DNA from: Paracoccus tibetensis
GTDB lineage: Bacteria > Pseudomonadota > Alphaproteobacteria > Rhodobacterales > Rhodobacteraceae
Reading direction: 5' to 3'
Assembly (NCBI RefSeq): GCF_900102505.1
Contig: NZ_FMVT01000001.1
Location: forward strand, 494,623-558,622
Length of the DNA stretch: 64,000 nt
The translations under genes were made by a program, and so were the position numbers. The notes under the pieces are model-generated. The model saw only the letters and a list, made by a program, of their open reading frames with translations. It was not told where the DNA came from and did not search any database. Positions 45,483 to 54,838 of the stretch are shown one piece after another. The number at the start of each line of letters is the position of its first letter. Position 1 is the stretch's first letter.

Positions 45483-46226
45483 ATGGCAGGCCATTCCAAA
45501 TGGGCCAACATCCAGCATCGCAAGGGGCGGCAGGACAAGCTGCGCTCGAAGCTGTTTTCGAAGCTCGCCAAGGAGATCACCGTCGCCGCCAAGATGGGCG
45601 ATCCTGACCCCGAGAAGAACCCGCGCCTGCGGCTCGCCGTGAAGGAGGCCAAGTCGAAGTCCGTGCCCAAGGACGTGATCGACCGCGCCATCAAGAAGTC
45701 GCAGGGCGGCGACGCCGAGAACTATGACGAGATCCGCTACGAGGGCTACGGCCCGAACGGCATCGCGCTGGTGGTCGAGGCGATGACCGACAACCGCAAC
45801 CGCACGGCCTCGAACGTGCGGAGCTATTTCACCAAGGCGGGCGGCGATCTGGGCCAGACCGGCTCGGTCAGCTTCATGTTCGACCGGGTGGGCGAGATCA
45901 TGTACCCGCTCTCGGCCGGCGACGCCGACACGGTGATGCTGGCCGCGCTGGAGGCCGGGGCGGACGACGTGCAGTCGGACGAGGAGGGGCACTGGATCTA
46001 TTGCGCGGACACGGCGCTGAACGACGTGGCCGTGGCGCTGGAGGCGAGCCTCGGCGAGTCCGAGACCGCCAAGCTGATCTGGAAGCCGCAGGCGCCGACC
46101 GAGGTGACCGATGCCGAGACCGCCGCGAAGCTGATGAAGCTGATCGACGCGCTCGAGGACGATGACGACGTGCAGAACGTCACCGGCAATTTCGACCTGT
46201 CCGACGAGGTCGCGGCCCAGATGTAG
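45483..46226 (+). CDS. yebC: YebC/PmpR family transcriptional regulator
   Basis: 247-residue protein starting [18 protein letters not shown], the diagnostic opening. Other marks: [40 protein letters not shown] and [17 protein letters not shown]. Some YebC proteins act as transcription regulators, others support translation of polyproline stretches. Monocistronic, followed by repeat copy C. Confidence 0.95.
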   Translation: MAGHSKWANIQHRKGRQDKLRSKLFSKLAKEITVAAKMGDPDPEKNPRLRLAVKEAKSKSVPKDVIDRAIKKSQGGDAENYDEIRYEGYGPNGIALVVEAMTDNRNRTASNVRSYFTKAGGDLGQTGSVSFMFDRVGEIMYPLSAGDADTVMLAALEAGADDVQSDEEGHWIYCADTALNDVAVALEASLGESETAKLIWKPQAPTEVTDAETAAKLMKLIDALEDDDDVQNVTGNFDLSDEVAAQM

Positions 46227-46229
46227 TCC

Positions 46230-46297
46230 TGCGTCCCGCGACGGCCGGGGGGCGCTGCCGCCCGGACCCCCCGGGATATTTCCGCACAGAAGATGGG
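46230..46297 (+). repeat. Dispersed GC-rich hairpin repeat, copy C
   Basis: CGTCCCGCGACGGCCGG opens it, then GGGGGCGCTGCCGCCCGG, the only copy with a mismatch in the dyad, then ACCCCCCGGGATATTTCC and GCACAGAAGATGGG. It follows yebC directly. Confidence 0.8.
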
Positions 46298-46347
46298 GGC
46301 GGGGCCTCATTCTTCTTGCGCGCGGAGCGCTTTGGCGGCATTTGCAG

Positions 46348-47259
46348 ATGATGCAAGCGCCTTTGGAGACTCGCCGCGATCTTGTCGGCATCGGCTGGAT
46401 GGTGGCGACGGGCCTGTGCTTCGTCGCGGTGAACGCCATCGTCCGCAGCCTCGACGGGGCCGTGCCGGCGCCGCAGGCGGCCTTCATCCGGTTTCTCTTC
46501 GGCCTCGTCTTCCTGTTCCCGGTCATCTGGGCCTCGCTGCGCGGGGGCTTTCCGCGCGGGACCTGGGGCCTTTTCGGCCTGCGTGGCGCGTTGCACGTGG
46601 TGGCGGTCATCGCCTGGTTCTACGCCATGTCGCGCATCACCGTGGCCGAGGTGACGGCCATCGGCTTTCTCAACCCGATCATCGTGACCATCGGCGCGGC
46701 GCTCTTCATGGGCGAGCGGCTGGCGCTGCGGCGCATCGCGGCCATCGCGGTCGCGATGCTCGGCGCGATGATCGTGCTGCGGCCCGGGCTGCGGGTCATC
46801 GATCCGGGGCATCTGTCGCAGGTCCTGGCCTCGGTGGCCTTCGGGGCCTCGTATCTCGTCGCCAAGCGCCTGTCCGAGCGGGTGCCGGCCTCGGTGGTCG
46901 TGGCGATGATGTCGCTGACGGTCGCGGTCGGGCTGGCGCCGCTGGCCTGGGCGGTCTGGGTGCCGCCGACGCTGGCGCAGGTCCTGTGGCTGGGACTTGT
47001 CGCGGTCTTCGCCACCGCGGGGCATTACACGATGACCCGGGCCTTCGCGGCCGCGCCCCTGACGGTGACGCAGCCGGTGACCTTCCTGCAGCTGATCTGG
47101 GCGGCGCTGGTTGGTGTCCTGGTCTTCGCCGAGCCGCTCGACCCCTGGGTGATCCTTGGCGGGGCGTTGATGATCGGGGCGATCTGCTACATCACTTGGC
47201 GCGAGGCACGGCTGCGGGGCGCGGCGCAGACGCCGCCGCCCGAGGCCGCCAAGGTCTAG
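46348..47259 (+). CDS. EamA/DMT-family transporter
   Basis: 303-residue membrane protein with ten helices in two EamA repeats (about 15-140 and 155-285). Marks are VRSLDGAVPAPQAAFIRFLF, YAMSRITVAEVTAIGFLNPI, MGERLALRRIAAIAVAMLGA and QPVTFLQLIWAALVGVLVF. Such proteins export or exchange metabolites; substrate unknown. Two adjacent in-frame ATGs exist (46348, 46351). Stop overlaps the convergent gene by 4 bp. Confidence 0.9.
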   Translation: MMQAPLETRRDLVGIGWMVATGLCFVAVNAIVRSLDGAVPAPQAAFIRFLFGLVFLFPVIWASLRGGFPRGTWGLFGLRGALHVVAVIAWFYAMSRITVAEVTAIGFLNPIIVTIGAALFMGERLALRRIAAIAVAMLGAMIVLRPGLRVIDPGHLSQVLASVAFGASYLVAKRLSERVPASVVVAMMSLTVAVGLAPLAWAVWVPPTLAQVLWLGLVAVFATAGHYTMTRAFAAAPLTVTQPVTFLQLIWAALVGVLVFAEPLDPWVILGGALMIGAICYITWREARLRGAAQTPPPEAAKV

Positions 47260-47756
47260 AGATCGCAGCTGCCCATCGCGTCATCGAACGCGGCTTCGGC
47301 CGGCTCCAGCGTGCCGCTGTCGATCTGGATGCCGCGGAAGGGCGGGGTCTCCTGCGCGGCGGGCTGCACCTGCGTCAGGCGGTAGCAGCCCGCGAAGACC
47401 TCGGTCGTGCCGTCGGCGCGGCTCGCCTCAATCGCGACGGGGACGGCGGAATGGGTGGTGCCGGCCGCGCCCTCGGTGATGATCTCGCCGGTGCGCAGGC
47501 GGACGCTGGCGGTGTCCTGGTAGCCCTCGCGGAAGGCGGGCCATTCGGGCGCGGTGCCGGGATCATAGTAGCTGTGCGCGCGCAGATATTCCTGCCGGTT
47601 GATGGCGTTGTACATCGAGGTAACGACCTGTTCGGGGGTCGAGCGGTCGTCGAGATAGGCGGGAACCGCGCTCTCGCCCTCGGTCTGGGCGAGGGCGGCG
47701 AGGGGCAGGGCCGCCAGCAGGGCGGCGAAGGGGGCGAGGCGGGAGAGGCAGATCAT
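47256..47756 (-). CDS. Exported protein of unknown function (possibly DUF4864-like)
   Basis: 166 residues. Signal peptide about 1-23 (SRLAPFAALLAALPLAALAQ). Mature part contains TPEQVVTSMYNAINRQEYLR, then AHSYYDPGTAP and FREGYQDTASVRL, resembling NTF2-like/SnoaL-type small domains, with two cysteines in FAGCYRLTQ and the terminal GSCDL. I do not recognise a function. Probably periplasmic. Confidence 0.7.
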   Translation of the reverse strand: MICLSRLAPFAALLAALPLAALAQTEGESAVPAYLDDRSTPEQVVTSMYNAINRQEYLRAHSYYDPGTAPEWPAFREGYQDTASVRLRTGEIITEGAAGTTHSAVPVAIEASRADGTTEVFAGCYRLTQVQPAAQETPPFRGIQIDSGTLEPAEAAFDDAMGSCDL

Positions 47757-47811
47757 GGGGGCGGCTCCTTGGCTGCTGCGGAAGAACCCGCCGAAGCCGC
47801 CCGCCGTTCCC

Positions 47812-48698
<887 letters not shown>

Positions 48699-48702
<4 letters not shown>

Positions 48703-50105
48703 TTCAGGGCCTCTTGCAGGCGGAGGGTGGCGATGCGGACGACCTGCGCTTCGGCGGTAGCGCGTTCGGTCAGCGTGTCGTTGTCGACGCGCGCCTGCAT
48801 CGCGGAAAGGATGCCGGCCTTGTCGTGGTCGCGCACCGCGATGATGAAGGGGAAGCCGTGCTTGGCGACATAGGCCTCGTTCAGGCGGGTGAATTCTGCC
48901 CGCTCGGCATCGGTCAGGGCATCGAGACCGGCGCTGGCCTGCTCGGCCGTGCTCTCGGCGGTCAGGCGCTTGGCCTGCGCCAGCTTGCCGGCAAGGTCTG
49001 GGTGGGCGGCCAGCAGGCCGAGCCGTTCTTCGTCCGAGGCCTGCCGGAAGACCTGCGCCATGCGGGCGGCCAGGCCTGCGGCATTGTCATGGACCGCTCC
49101 CATCTCGTTGTCCCAGACCCGCTCGGCGATGAAGGGCGAGTGCTCGTAGATGCCCCCGAAGCGGTCGACGAAATCGGCGCGCTCCATCTGCGAGGGGCGG
49201 GGGCGGGGGGCATGGGGATGCTCGGCCGCCCAATGGCGCGCGATGTCGAGGCGGGTGGCGAACCACACCCCGTCATGCGCGCGGGCATGGTCCAGAAACC
49301 GCTTCAGCGCCATCGCCCGGCCGGGGCGGCCCGCAAGGCGGCAATGGAGGCCGACGGACATCATCTTGGGCGCCCCCGCCGCGCCCTCGGCATAGAGCAT
49401 GTCGAAGCTGTCGCGCAGATAGTCGAAGAAGTCCGTCCCGGTGCCGAAGCCCTGGCCTGAGGAGAAGCGCATGTCGTTGGCGTCCATCGTGTAGGGCACC
49501 ATCAGCTGCGGGCGGCCCTCGTGGACGTGCCAATAGGGCAGCTCGTCCGCGATGGTGTCGGCGAGATACGCGAAGCCCCCTTCCTCGCAGCCGAGCGCGA
49601 CCGTGTTCATCGAGGTGCGCCCTTGGTAGAAGCCGCGCGGCCGCTCGCCGCAGACCGCGGTGTGCAGGGCCACGGCCTCGGCGATGTGCCGCGCCTCGTC
49701 CTCGCGCGGGACGTTCCTGTAGTCGATCCACTTGAGGCCGTGGGTCGCCATCTCCCATCCCGCGGCCTGCATGGCCGCGACCTGCTCGGGGCTGCGCTCC
49801 AGCGCGGTGGCGACGCCGTAGCAGGTGACGGGGATGCCCTCGAGCAGGCGCAGCAGGCGCCAGAATCCCGACCGCGCGCCGTAGTCGTAGATCGATTCCA
49901 TGTTACAGTGCCGCTGGCCGGGCCAGGGCTGGGCGCCGATGATCTCGGACAGGAACGCCTCGGAGGCGGCGTCGCCATGCTCGATGCTGTTCTCGCCGCC
50001 TTCCTCGTAATTGACGACGATTTGGACCGCGATCTTGGCGCCGCCGGGCCACCGGGGATCGGGCGTTGTCCGTCCATATCCTCGCAAGTCGCGGCTGTAG
50101 CGCAT
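48699..50105 (-). CDS. puuE-uraD: Fusion of allantoinase PuuE and OHCU decarboxylase UraD
   Basis: 468-residue bifunctional protein. Residues 1 to about 300 are PuuE, a polysaccharide-deacetylase-fold allantoinase: MRYSRDLRGYGRTTPDPRWP, VNYEEGGENSIEHGD, ATALERSPEQVAAMQAAGWE, FATRLDIARHWAAEHP. From about 305 on it is UraD: ADFVDRFGGIYEHSPFIAER, LLAAHPDLAGKLAQAK with the catalytic His, ESTAEQASAGLDALTD, KHGFPFIIAV. The second half turns OHCU to (S)-allantoin, the first hydrolyses allantoin to allantoate. Start set by SD GGAGGG. Both halves are full length, so this is not a truncation. Confidence 0.95.
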
Positions 50106-50328
50106 CGGGTCCCTCCGGTCTGACTTCGCGTCACCTTTTCGCGCGCGCGGGGCGCATGCAAGGCGCAAGCTGCCGAATTCTCTATCAAGGAATCGGCGAA
50201 GATGGCGGTGCTTTTCAAAAAGGCATTGAAAGACTTGCGGCGCCAGCGCGATTGCGGCGACGGTCCCGAGCACCCAAGCTGCGCGCCGGAGCGGCCCGGC
50301 AGATGCGGCGGGCCGGAGAGGAACCCAA

Positions 50329-51630
50329 ATGGAACGATATTTCAAGCTGTCCGAGAAGGGCAGCACCGTCCGCACCGAGGTGATCGCGGGCGTCACCACC
50401 TTCCTGACGATGGCCTATATCATTTTCGTCAACCCCGACATCCTGGCGACGACGGGGATGGACCGGAACGCGGTCTTCGTGGCGACCTGCCTTGCCGCCG
50501 CGCTCGGCTCGCTGATCATGGGTTTCTGGGCGAACTGGCCCATCGGCATGGCGCCGGGCATGGGGCTGAACGCCTTTTTCGCCTTCACGGTCGTCGGCGT
50601 CATGGGCTTCACCTGGCAGCAGGCGCTCGGCGCCGTGTTCATCAGCGGGGTGATCTTCCTGATCCTGACGGTCACGGGCGTCCGGCGCTGGCTGATCGCG
50701 GGCATCCCCACATCCATGCGCAGCGCCATCGCGGCGGGGATCGGGCTGTTCCTGGCGATCATCGCGCTGCAGGGCTCGGGGATCGTGGTCGGCAGCCCGG
50801 CAACGCTGGTCGCGCTTGGCGATCTGACGGCGACGGGCACGCTGCTGACCATCGCGGGCTTCTTCCTGATCGTGACGCTGGACGCGCTCAAGGTGACGGG
50901 CGCGATCCTGATCGGCATCCTCGTCGTCACGGTGGCGGCGATCGCCCTCGGCGTGTCGACCTTCGGAGGGATCGTGTCGATGCCGCCCTCCATCGCGCCG
51001 ACCTTCCTGCAACTCGACCTGATGGGCGCGCTGACCTACGGCATCTTCCAGGTCGTGCTGGTCATGGTGCTGGTCGAGGTCTTCGACGCCACCGGCACGC
51101 TGATCGGCGTCGCCAAGCGCGCCGGCCTGCTGACCGAGGGGCCGACGCACACCAACCCCAACCTGGGCCGGGCGCTGATGGCGGATTCGACGGCCATCAC
51201 GGCGGGCTCGCTGCTGGGGACGTCCTCGACCACCGCCTATGTCGAAAGCGCCTCGGGCGTGCAGGCGGGCGGGCGCACGGGACTGACGGCTGTCGTGGTG
51301 GGCGTGCTGTTCCTGGCGGCGATGTTCTTCGCGCCGCTGGCGGGTGCGGTGCCGGTCTATGCCACTGCGCCGGCGCTGCTTTATGTCGCGACGCTGATGG
51401 TGCGCGAATTGGCCGAGGTGATCTGGGACGACGTCACCGAGGCCGCGCCGGCCGTTCTGACCGCCATCGCCATGCCCTTCACCTATTCCATCGCGAACGG
51501 GCTGGCCTTCGGCTTCATCAGCTACGCCGTCATCAAGCTGCTGACCGGCCGCGCGTCCGAGGTTCATGCCGCGACCTGGGTGATCGCGGCGCTGTTCGTG
51601 GCCAAGTTCGCCCTGTTCGGCGGGCACTAG
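50329..51630 (+). CDS. Purine permease, AzgA/PbuG type (NCS2 family)
   Basis: 433-residue membrane protein with about 12-14 helices. AzgA markers are FLTMAYIIFVNPDIL, MAPGMGLNAFFAFTVV, RSAIAAGIGLFLAIIALQ, FDATGTLIGVAKRAGL and the ligand site region STAITAGSLLGTSSTTAYVE. Transports guanine, hypoxanthine or adenine by proton symport in relatives. Divergent from the puuE-uraD/allE operon over a 223-bp shared upstream region in which I see no purine riboswitch. Confidence 0.93.
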   Translation: MERYFKLSEKGSTVRTEVIAGVTTFLTMAYIIFVNPDILATTGMDRNAVFVATCLAAALGSLIMGFWANWPIGMAPGMGLNAFFAFTVVGVMGFTWQQALGAVFISGVIFLILTVTGVRRWLIAGIPTSMRSAIAAGIGLFLAIIALQGSGIVVGSPATLVALGDLTATGTLLTIAGFFLIVTLDALKVTGAILIGILVVTVAAIALGVSTFGGIVSMPPSIAPTFLQLDLMGALTYGIFQVVLVMVLVEVFDATGTLIGVAKRAGLLTEGPTHTNPNLGRALMADSTAITAGSLLGTSSTTAYVESASGVQAGGRTGLTAVVVGVLFLAAMFFAPLAGAVPVYATAPALLYVATLMVRELAEVIWDDVTEAAPAVLTAIAMPFTYSIANGLAFGFISYAVIKLLTGRASEVHAATWVIAALFVAKFALFGGH

Positions 51631-51638
51631 GCCCCACG

Positions 51639-52454
51639 CTAGGACAGCGGGCCGCCGCCCATCACCTCGGACAGCTCGGCCGCGGCGGCGGCCACTGTCG
51701 CGCCGAGCGTCTTGACGTGCTCGTGCCCGATCCGGTGAGACGGGCCGCTGACCGAGATGCCGGCGATGGCCTCGCCCGACAGATCGAAGACCGGGGCGGC
51801 GATGCAGCGCATGCCGCGTGTGCGCTCCTCGTCGTCGAAGGAGAAACCGCGATGGCGGATGCGGACCAGGTCGGCGGCCAGCGCGGCCGGTTCGGCCAGG
51901 GTGGTGGGTGTGAACCGGGGCAGGGCGCAGCGCGCGGTCAGCGCCTCCTGCACGTCGGGGCTGCCGAAGGCCAGCAGCGCCTTGCCGATCCCCGAGGCGT
52001 GCAGCGGCGAGCGCGTGCCCGGCGGGAAGAAGGCGCGGATCGTCTCCTGCGTCTCGGCCTGCGCCACGAACAGCACCGCGTCCCCGTCGAGGATCCCCAG
52101 GTTCGCCGTCTCGCCCGTGTGCCGCATCAGCGCGCGCAGGATCGGGCGGGCGCGTTCCACCAGTCCCGAGCGGCGCATGAAGGCCGAGCCGAGCCGGAAG
52201 GTCGCCGGTCCGATGTTCCAGGCCTGCGTCGCCTGATCGCTCTCGACCATCCCGCGCCGTGCCAGCGTGTGCAGGACGCGGTGCACGGTCGAGGGCGCCT
52301 GGCCCGAGGCCTCGGCCACCTCGCTCAGCGTCAGGCCGGGCCGTGCGGCCAGCAGGTCCAGCAGGTCCAGCGCGCGGGCCAGCGCCTGCACGGTGCCGGG
52401 CGCGTCGGCCCCGTCCTTCTTCGGGCGGCCCCTGCGCCGGATGGGTTCAGCCAT
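51639..52454 (-). CDS. IclR-family transcriptional regulator (ureide/purine-type)
   Basis: 271-residue regulator. N-terminal winged helix (about 20-85): VQALARALDLLDLLA, LTLSEVAEASGQAPSTVHRV; GAF-like effector domain to the end with GNLGILDG-like GETANLGILDG, FPPGTRSPLHASGIGKALLA, SFDDEERTRGMRCIAAPVFD. Close in pattern to AllR/BhcR proteins that sense glyoxylate or allantoin. Its N-terminal basic tail RRRGRPKKDG is usual for the group. Convergent with the permease gene, divergent from uraH. Likely local regulator; target inferred. Confidence 0.9.
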   Translation of the reverse strand: MAEPIRRRGRPKKDGADAPGTVQALARALDLLDLLAARPGLTLSEVAEASGQAPSTVHRVLHTLARRGMVESDQATQAWNIGPATFRLGSAFMRRSGLVERARPILRALMRHTGETANLGILDGDAVLFVAQAETQETIRAFFPPGTRSPLHASGIGKALLAFGSPDVQEALTARCALPRFTPTTLAEPAALAADLVRIRHRGFSFDDEERTRGMRCIAAPVFDLSGEAIAGISVSGPSHRIGHEHVKTLGATVAAAAAELSEVMGGGPLS

Positions 52455-52537
52455 GTCTCTTGCTCCGTGACGACCGCCGCGAACGGCGGGAAGACCGGCG
52501 GCCGGGCGGGCCGCCTGCTGCGACTCATAAAGGATCG

Positions 52538-52552
52538 CGGAAAAGCCTTCCA
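52538..52552. promoter_or_regulatory. Possible IclR-type operator upstream of the IclR gene
   Basis: CGGAAAAGCCTTCCA; on the minus strand TGGAAGGCTTTTCCG. Matches 10 of 14 defined positions of the E. coli IclR box (TGGAAATNATTTCCA). It lies 84 bp before the regulator start, between it and uraH. Could serve autoregulation and uraH-puuD control. Confidence 0.35.
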
Positions 52553-52724
52553 CGGGAATTGCCGCCGCCCGCGAAGCTTCTGCCCGGCGCGCCGGCAGCC
52601 GCGCGGGCCGCTGCCGAAGTTGCGGATTATCCACGTTATCTAAAGAGTGGTTCGCACGCCTTTGCACTCGCCCGCGCGGCGGGATCGGCTATCACGGCAG
52701 AAAGACATGAAGAGGGGACGCAAG

Positions 52725-53078
52725 ATGCCGGGCTATCTGACGACGCATGTGCTGGACACCGCGCGGGGGCGCCCGGCCGAGGGGATGGAGGTCGTCCTCT
52801 ACCGCCTCGAGGGCGGCGCGCGCGAGGAGCTGGCGCGGCTGGTGACCAACGCCGACGGCCGCACCGACCGGCAGATCCTGCCCGCCGAGAGCTACGCGAC
52901 CGGCCGCTACGAGCTGGAGTTCCACGCCGGGGCCTGGATGGACCGGACGGGCGTTCCGGCCGAGGCGCCGCGCTTTCTGGACGTGATCCCGATCCGCTTC
53001 GGCATGTCGCAGGATGATCACTACCACGTGCCGCTGTTGGTCTCGCCCTTCGGCTATTCGACCTATCGGGGCAGCTGA
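52725..53078 (+). CDS. uraH: 5-hydroxyisourate hydrolase
   Basis: 117-residue transthyretin-like HIUase. The N-terminal GYLTTHVLDTARGRPAEG carries the catalytic His, VTNADGRTDRQILP is central, and the family ends in the tetrapeptide YRGS exactly as here (HYHVPLLVSPFGYSTYRGS). Converts 5-hydroxyisourate to OHCU, which the UraD domain then decarboxylates. ATG 52725 with GAGGGG upstream is preferred to ATG 52707. The start of puuD follows at once. Confidence 0.95.
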   Translation: MPGYLTTHVLDTARGRPAEGMEVVLYRLEGGAREELARLVTNADGRTDRQILPAESYATGRYELEFHAGAWMDRTGVPAEAPRFLDVIPIRFGMSQDDHYHVPLLVSPFGYSTYRGS

Positions 53079-53079
53079 G

Positions 53080-54333
53080 ATGATCCCCGACACCGTCATC
53101 ATGTGGGAATGGCTGGCCTTCGCGATCCGCTGGCTGCATGTTATCACCGCCATCGCCTGGATCGGCAGCAGCTTCTACTTCATCGCGCTGGACCTGGGCC
53201 TGCAAAAGGCGCCCGACCTGCCCGCGGGGGCGCATGGCGAGGAATGGCAGGTCCATGGCGGCGGCTTCTACCACATCCGCAAGTATCTGGTCGCGCCCGA
53301 GCGCATGCCCGAGCACCTGACCTGGTTCAAGTGGGAGAGCTACTCGACCTGGCTGTCCGGGGCGGCGCTGCTGGCGGTGACCTACTGGGCGGGGGCGAAC
53401 CTGTTCCTGATCGACCCGGCCAAGGCGGATCTGGCGGTCTGGCAGGCGGTGGCGATCTCGGCCGGCTCGCTGGCGGTGGGCTGGCTGATCTACGACACGC
53501 TCTGCAAGTCGCCCTTGGGCGAGCGGCCGACGGCGCTGATGCTGCTTCTCTTCGTGGCGCTGGTCGCCATGGGCTGGGCCTATGACCAGGTCTTCACCGG
53601 CCGCGCGGCGCTGCTGCACCTCGGCGCCTTCACGGCGACGATCATGACGGCGAACGTCTTTCTCATCATCATGCCGAACCAGAGGATCGTGGTGGCCGAC
53701 CTCAAGGCCGGGCGGGCGCCCGATCCGAAATACGGCAAGATCGCCAAGCTCCGCTCGACCCACAACAACTACCTGACGCTGCCCGTCGTCTTCCTGATGC
53801 TGTCGAACCACTACCCGCTGGCCTTCGCCAGCCAGTGGAACTGGCTGATCGCGGCGCTGATCTTCCTGATGGGCGTGACGATCCGGCATTTCTTCAACAC
53901 GATGCACGCCCGCAAGGGCTATCGCTGGTGGACCTGGGCTGTCACCGTCATGCTGTTCTTGGGCGTGATGTGGCTCTCCTCGGCCGGCCTGACGCAGGAC
54001 AGCTACGAGGAAAGCGAGGCGCGCGCCCTGACCCCGGTCGAGACGCGCTTCGCCGAGGCCCCCGGTTTCGAGGAGGTGACGCAGACCGTCATCGGCCGCT
54101 GCTCGATGTGCCATGCGCGCGAGCCGGTCTGGGACGGCATCCACCACGCGCCGAAGGGGGTGATCCTGGAGACGCCCGCCGACGTCGCCCGCGCCGCGCG
54201 CGAGATCTACGTCCAGGCCGGCCTCACCGGCGCGATGCCGCCCGCGAACCTCACGAGCATGACGCTGGAGGAGCGGCGGGCGATCATCGCCTGGTTCCGG
54301 CAAGTCGGCGCCTTCGGCCTTGCCGGGATGTGA
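53080..54333 (+). CDS. puuD: Membrane urate oxidase with C-terminal cytochrome c (PuuD)
   Basis: 417-residue urate hydroxylase of the PuuD type, which oxidises urate to 5-hydroxyisourate and passes electrons toward the respiratory chain. Eight helices are predicted over residues about 10-310, with conserved HVITAIAWIGSSFYFIALDL and GGGFYHIRKYL. A periplasmic haem-c domain has CSMCH at residues 341-345. The neighbouring uraH, and xdh further right, fit. Different from soluble uricases. Confidence 0.95.
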   Translation: MIPDTVIMWEWLAFAIRWLHVITAIAWIGSSFYFIALDLGLQKAPDLPAGAHGEEWQVHGGGFYHIRKYLVAPERMPEHLTWFKWESYSTWLSGAALLAVTYWAGANLFLIDPAKADLAVWQAVAISAGSLAVGWLIYDTLCKSPLGERPTALMLLLFVALVAMGWAYDQVFTGRAALLHLGAFTATIMTANVFLIIMPNQRIVVADLKAGRAPDPKYGKIAKLRSTHNNYLTLPVVFLMLSNHYPLAFASQWNWLIAALIFLMGVTIRHFFNTMHARKGYRWWTWAVTVMLFLGVMWLSSAGLTQDSYEESEARALTPVETRFAEAPGFEEVTQTVIGRCSMCHAREPVWDGIHHAPKGVILETPADVARAAREIYVQAGLTGAMPPANLTSMTLEERRAIIAWFRQVGAFGLAGM

Positions 54334-54383
54334 CGCGCGATTTCACCGCTGACAGATCGGCTTCGGGCCGCTATAGGCGGCGC

Positions 54384-54731
54384 ATGCTGCACGCGCTGCG
54401 CCTTTGCCTGCTGCTGGGGGTGATCCTCGGCGTCACGCTGCCCAAGACGGCGGCGGCGCTGGCCGATCTCGGCCTTGGCGGCCGGACGGTCGTGATCTGC
54501 ACCGGCCACGGGCTGCAGGAGATCACGCTGCCTGCCGAGGGCGAGGGCGCCCCCGTCATCGGCAAGGCGCAGGACTGCCTGCTGGTCCATGCCCTGACGC
54601 CTGCGCCTCCGCTCGCCGCGCCGCTCTGGCAGCGCCTGATCCCGGCGCCCGCGCCCGCCGCCGCGCCGCTTCCGGCGCAGCCCGCGCCGCCGCGCCTCGA
54701 TGGCTTCCCCCGCGCCCCGCCGCGCGCCTGA
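54384..54731 (+). CDS. Small secreted protein, DUF2946-like
   Basis: 115-residue protein. Signal-like hydrophobic start MLHALRLCLLLGVILGV, then VICTGHGLQEITLPAEGEG and KAQDCLLVHALTPAPP, then a Pro/Ala-rich end. The CxGHG...DC spacing recalls DUF2946 proteins, which often precede copper- or iron-linked genes. It interrupts the purine cluster together with the PepSY gene. Function unknown. Confidence 0.55.
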   Translation: MLHALRLCLLLGVILGVTLPKTAAALADLGLGGRTVVICTGHGLQEITLPAEGEGAPVIGKAQDCLLVHALTPAPPLAAPLWQRLIPAPAPAAAPLPAQPAPPRLDGFPRAPPRA

Positions 54732-54793
54732 CCTTCTCGACCCCATCGCCTTCATCGAGAATCCGCGCCCTCGGGCGCGACAGGAGCCATGAC

Positions 54794-54838
54794 ATGACCC
54801 ATACCCGACCGGCGCGGCCCAAGCGGGGTGCCGCATGA
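54794..54838 (+). CDS. Possible 14-residue leader peptide coupled to the PepSY gene
   Basis: CAGGAG (54781-54786) precedes ATG 54794, giving MTHTRPARPKRGAA and a TGA that overlaps the PepSY start codon (ATGA at 54835). The PepSY gene itself has no other ribosome-binding site, so translation may begin on this short frame and re-initiate. Confidence 0.35.
   Translation: MTHTRPARPKRGAA

Noticed and set aside
50106..50328. Possible purine riboswitch before the AzgA-type permease
   Set aside because: The short conserved loops and three-way junction of a guanine or adenine riboswitch are not seen, and these elements are rare in this group.
50106..50399. N-terminal extension of the PuuE-UraD frame upstream of 50105
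   Set aside because: The extension has no similarity to PuuE, whereas MRYSRDLRGYGR at 50105 is the family start and has an SD sequence.
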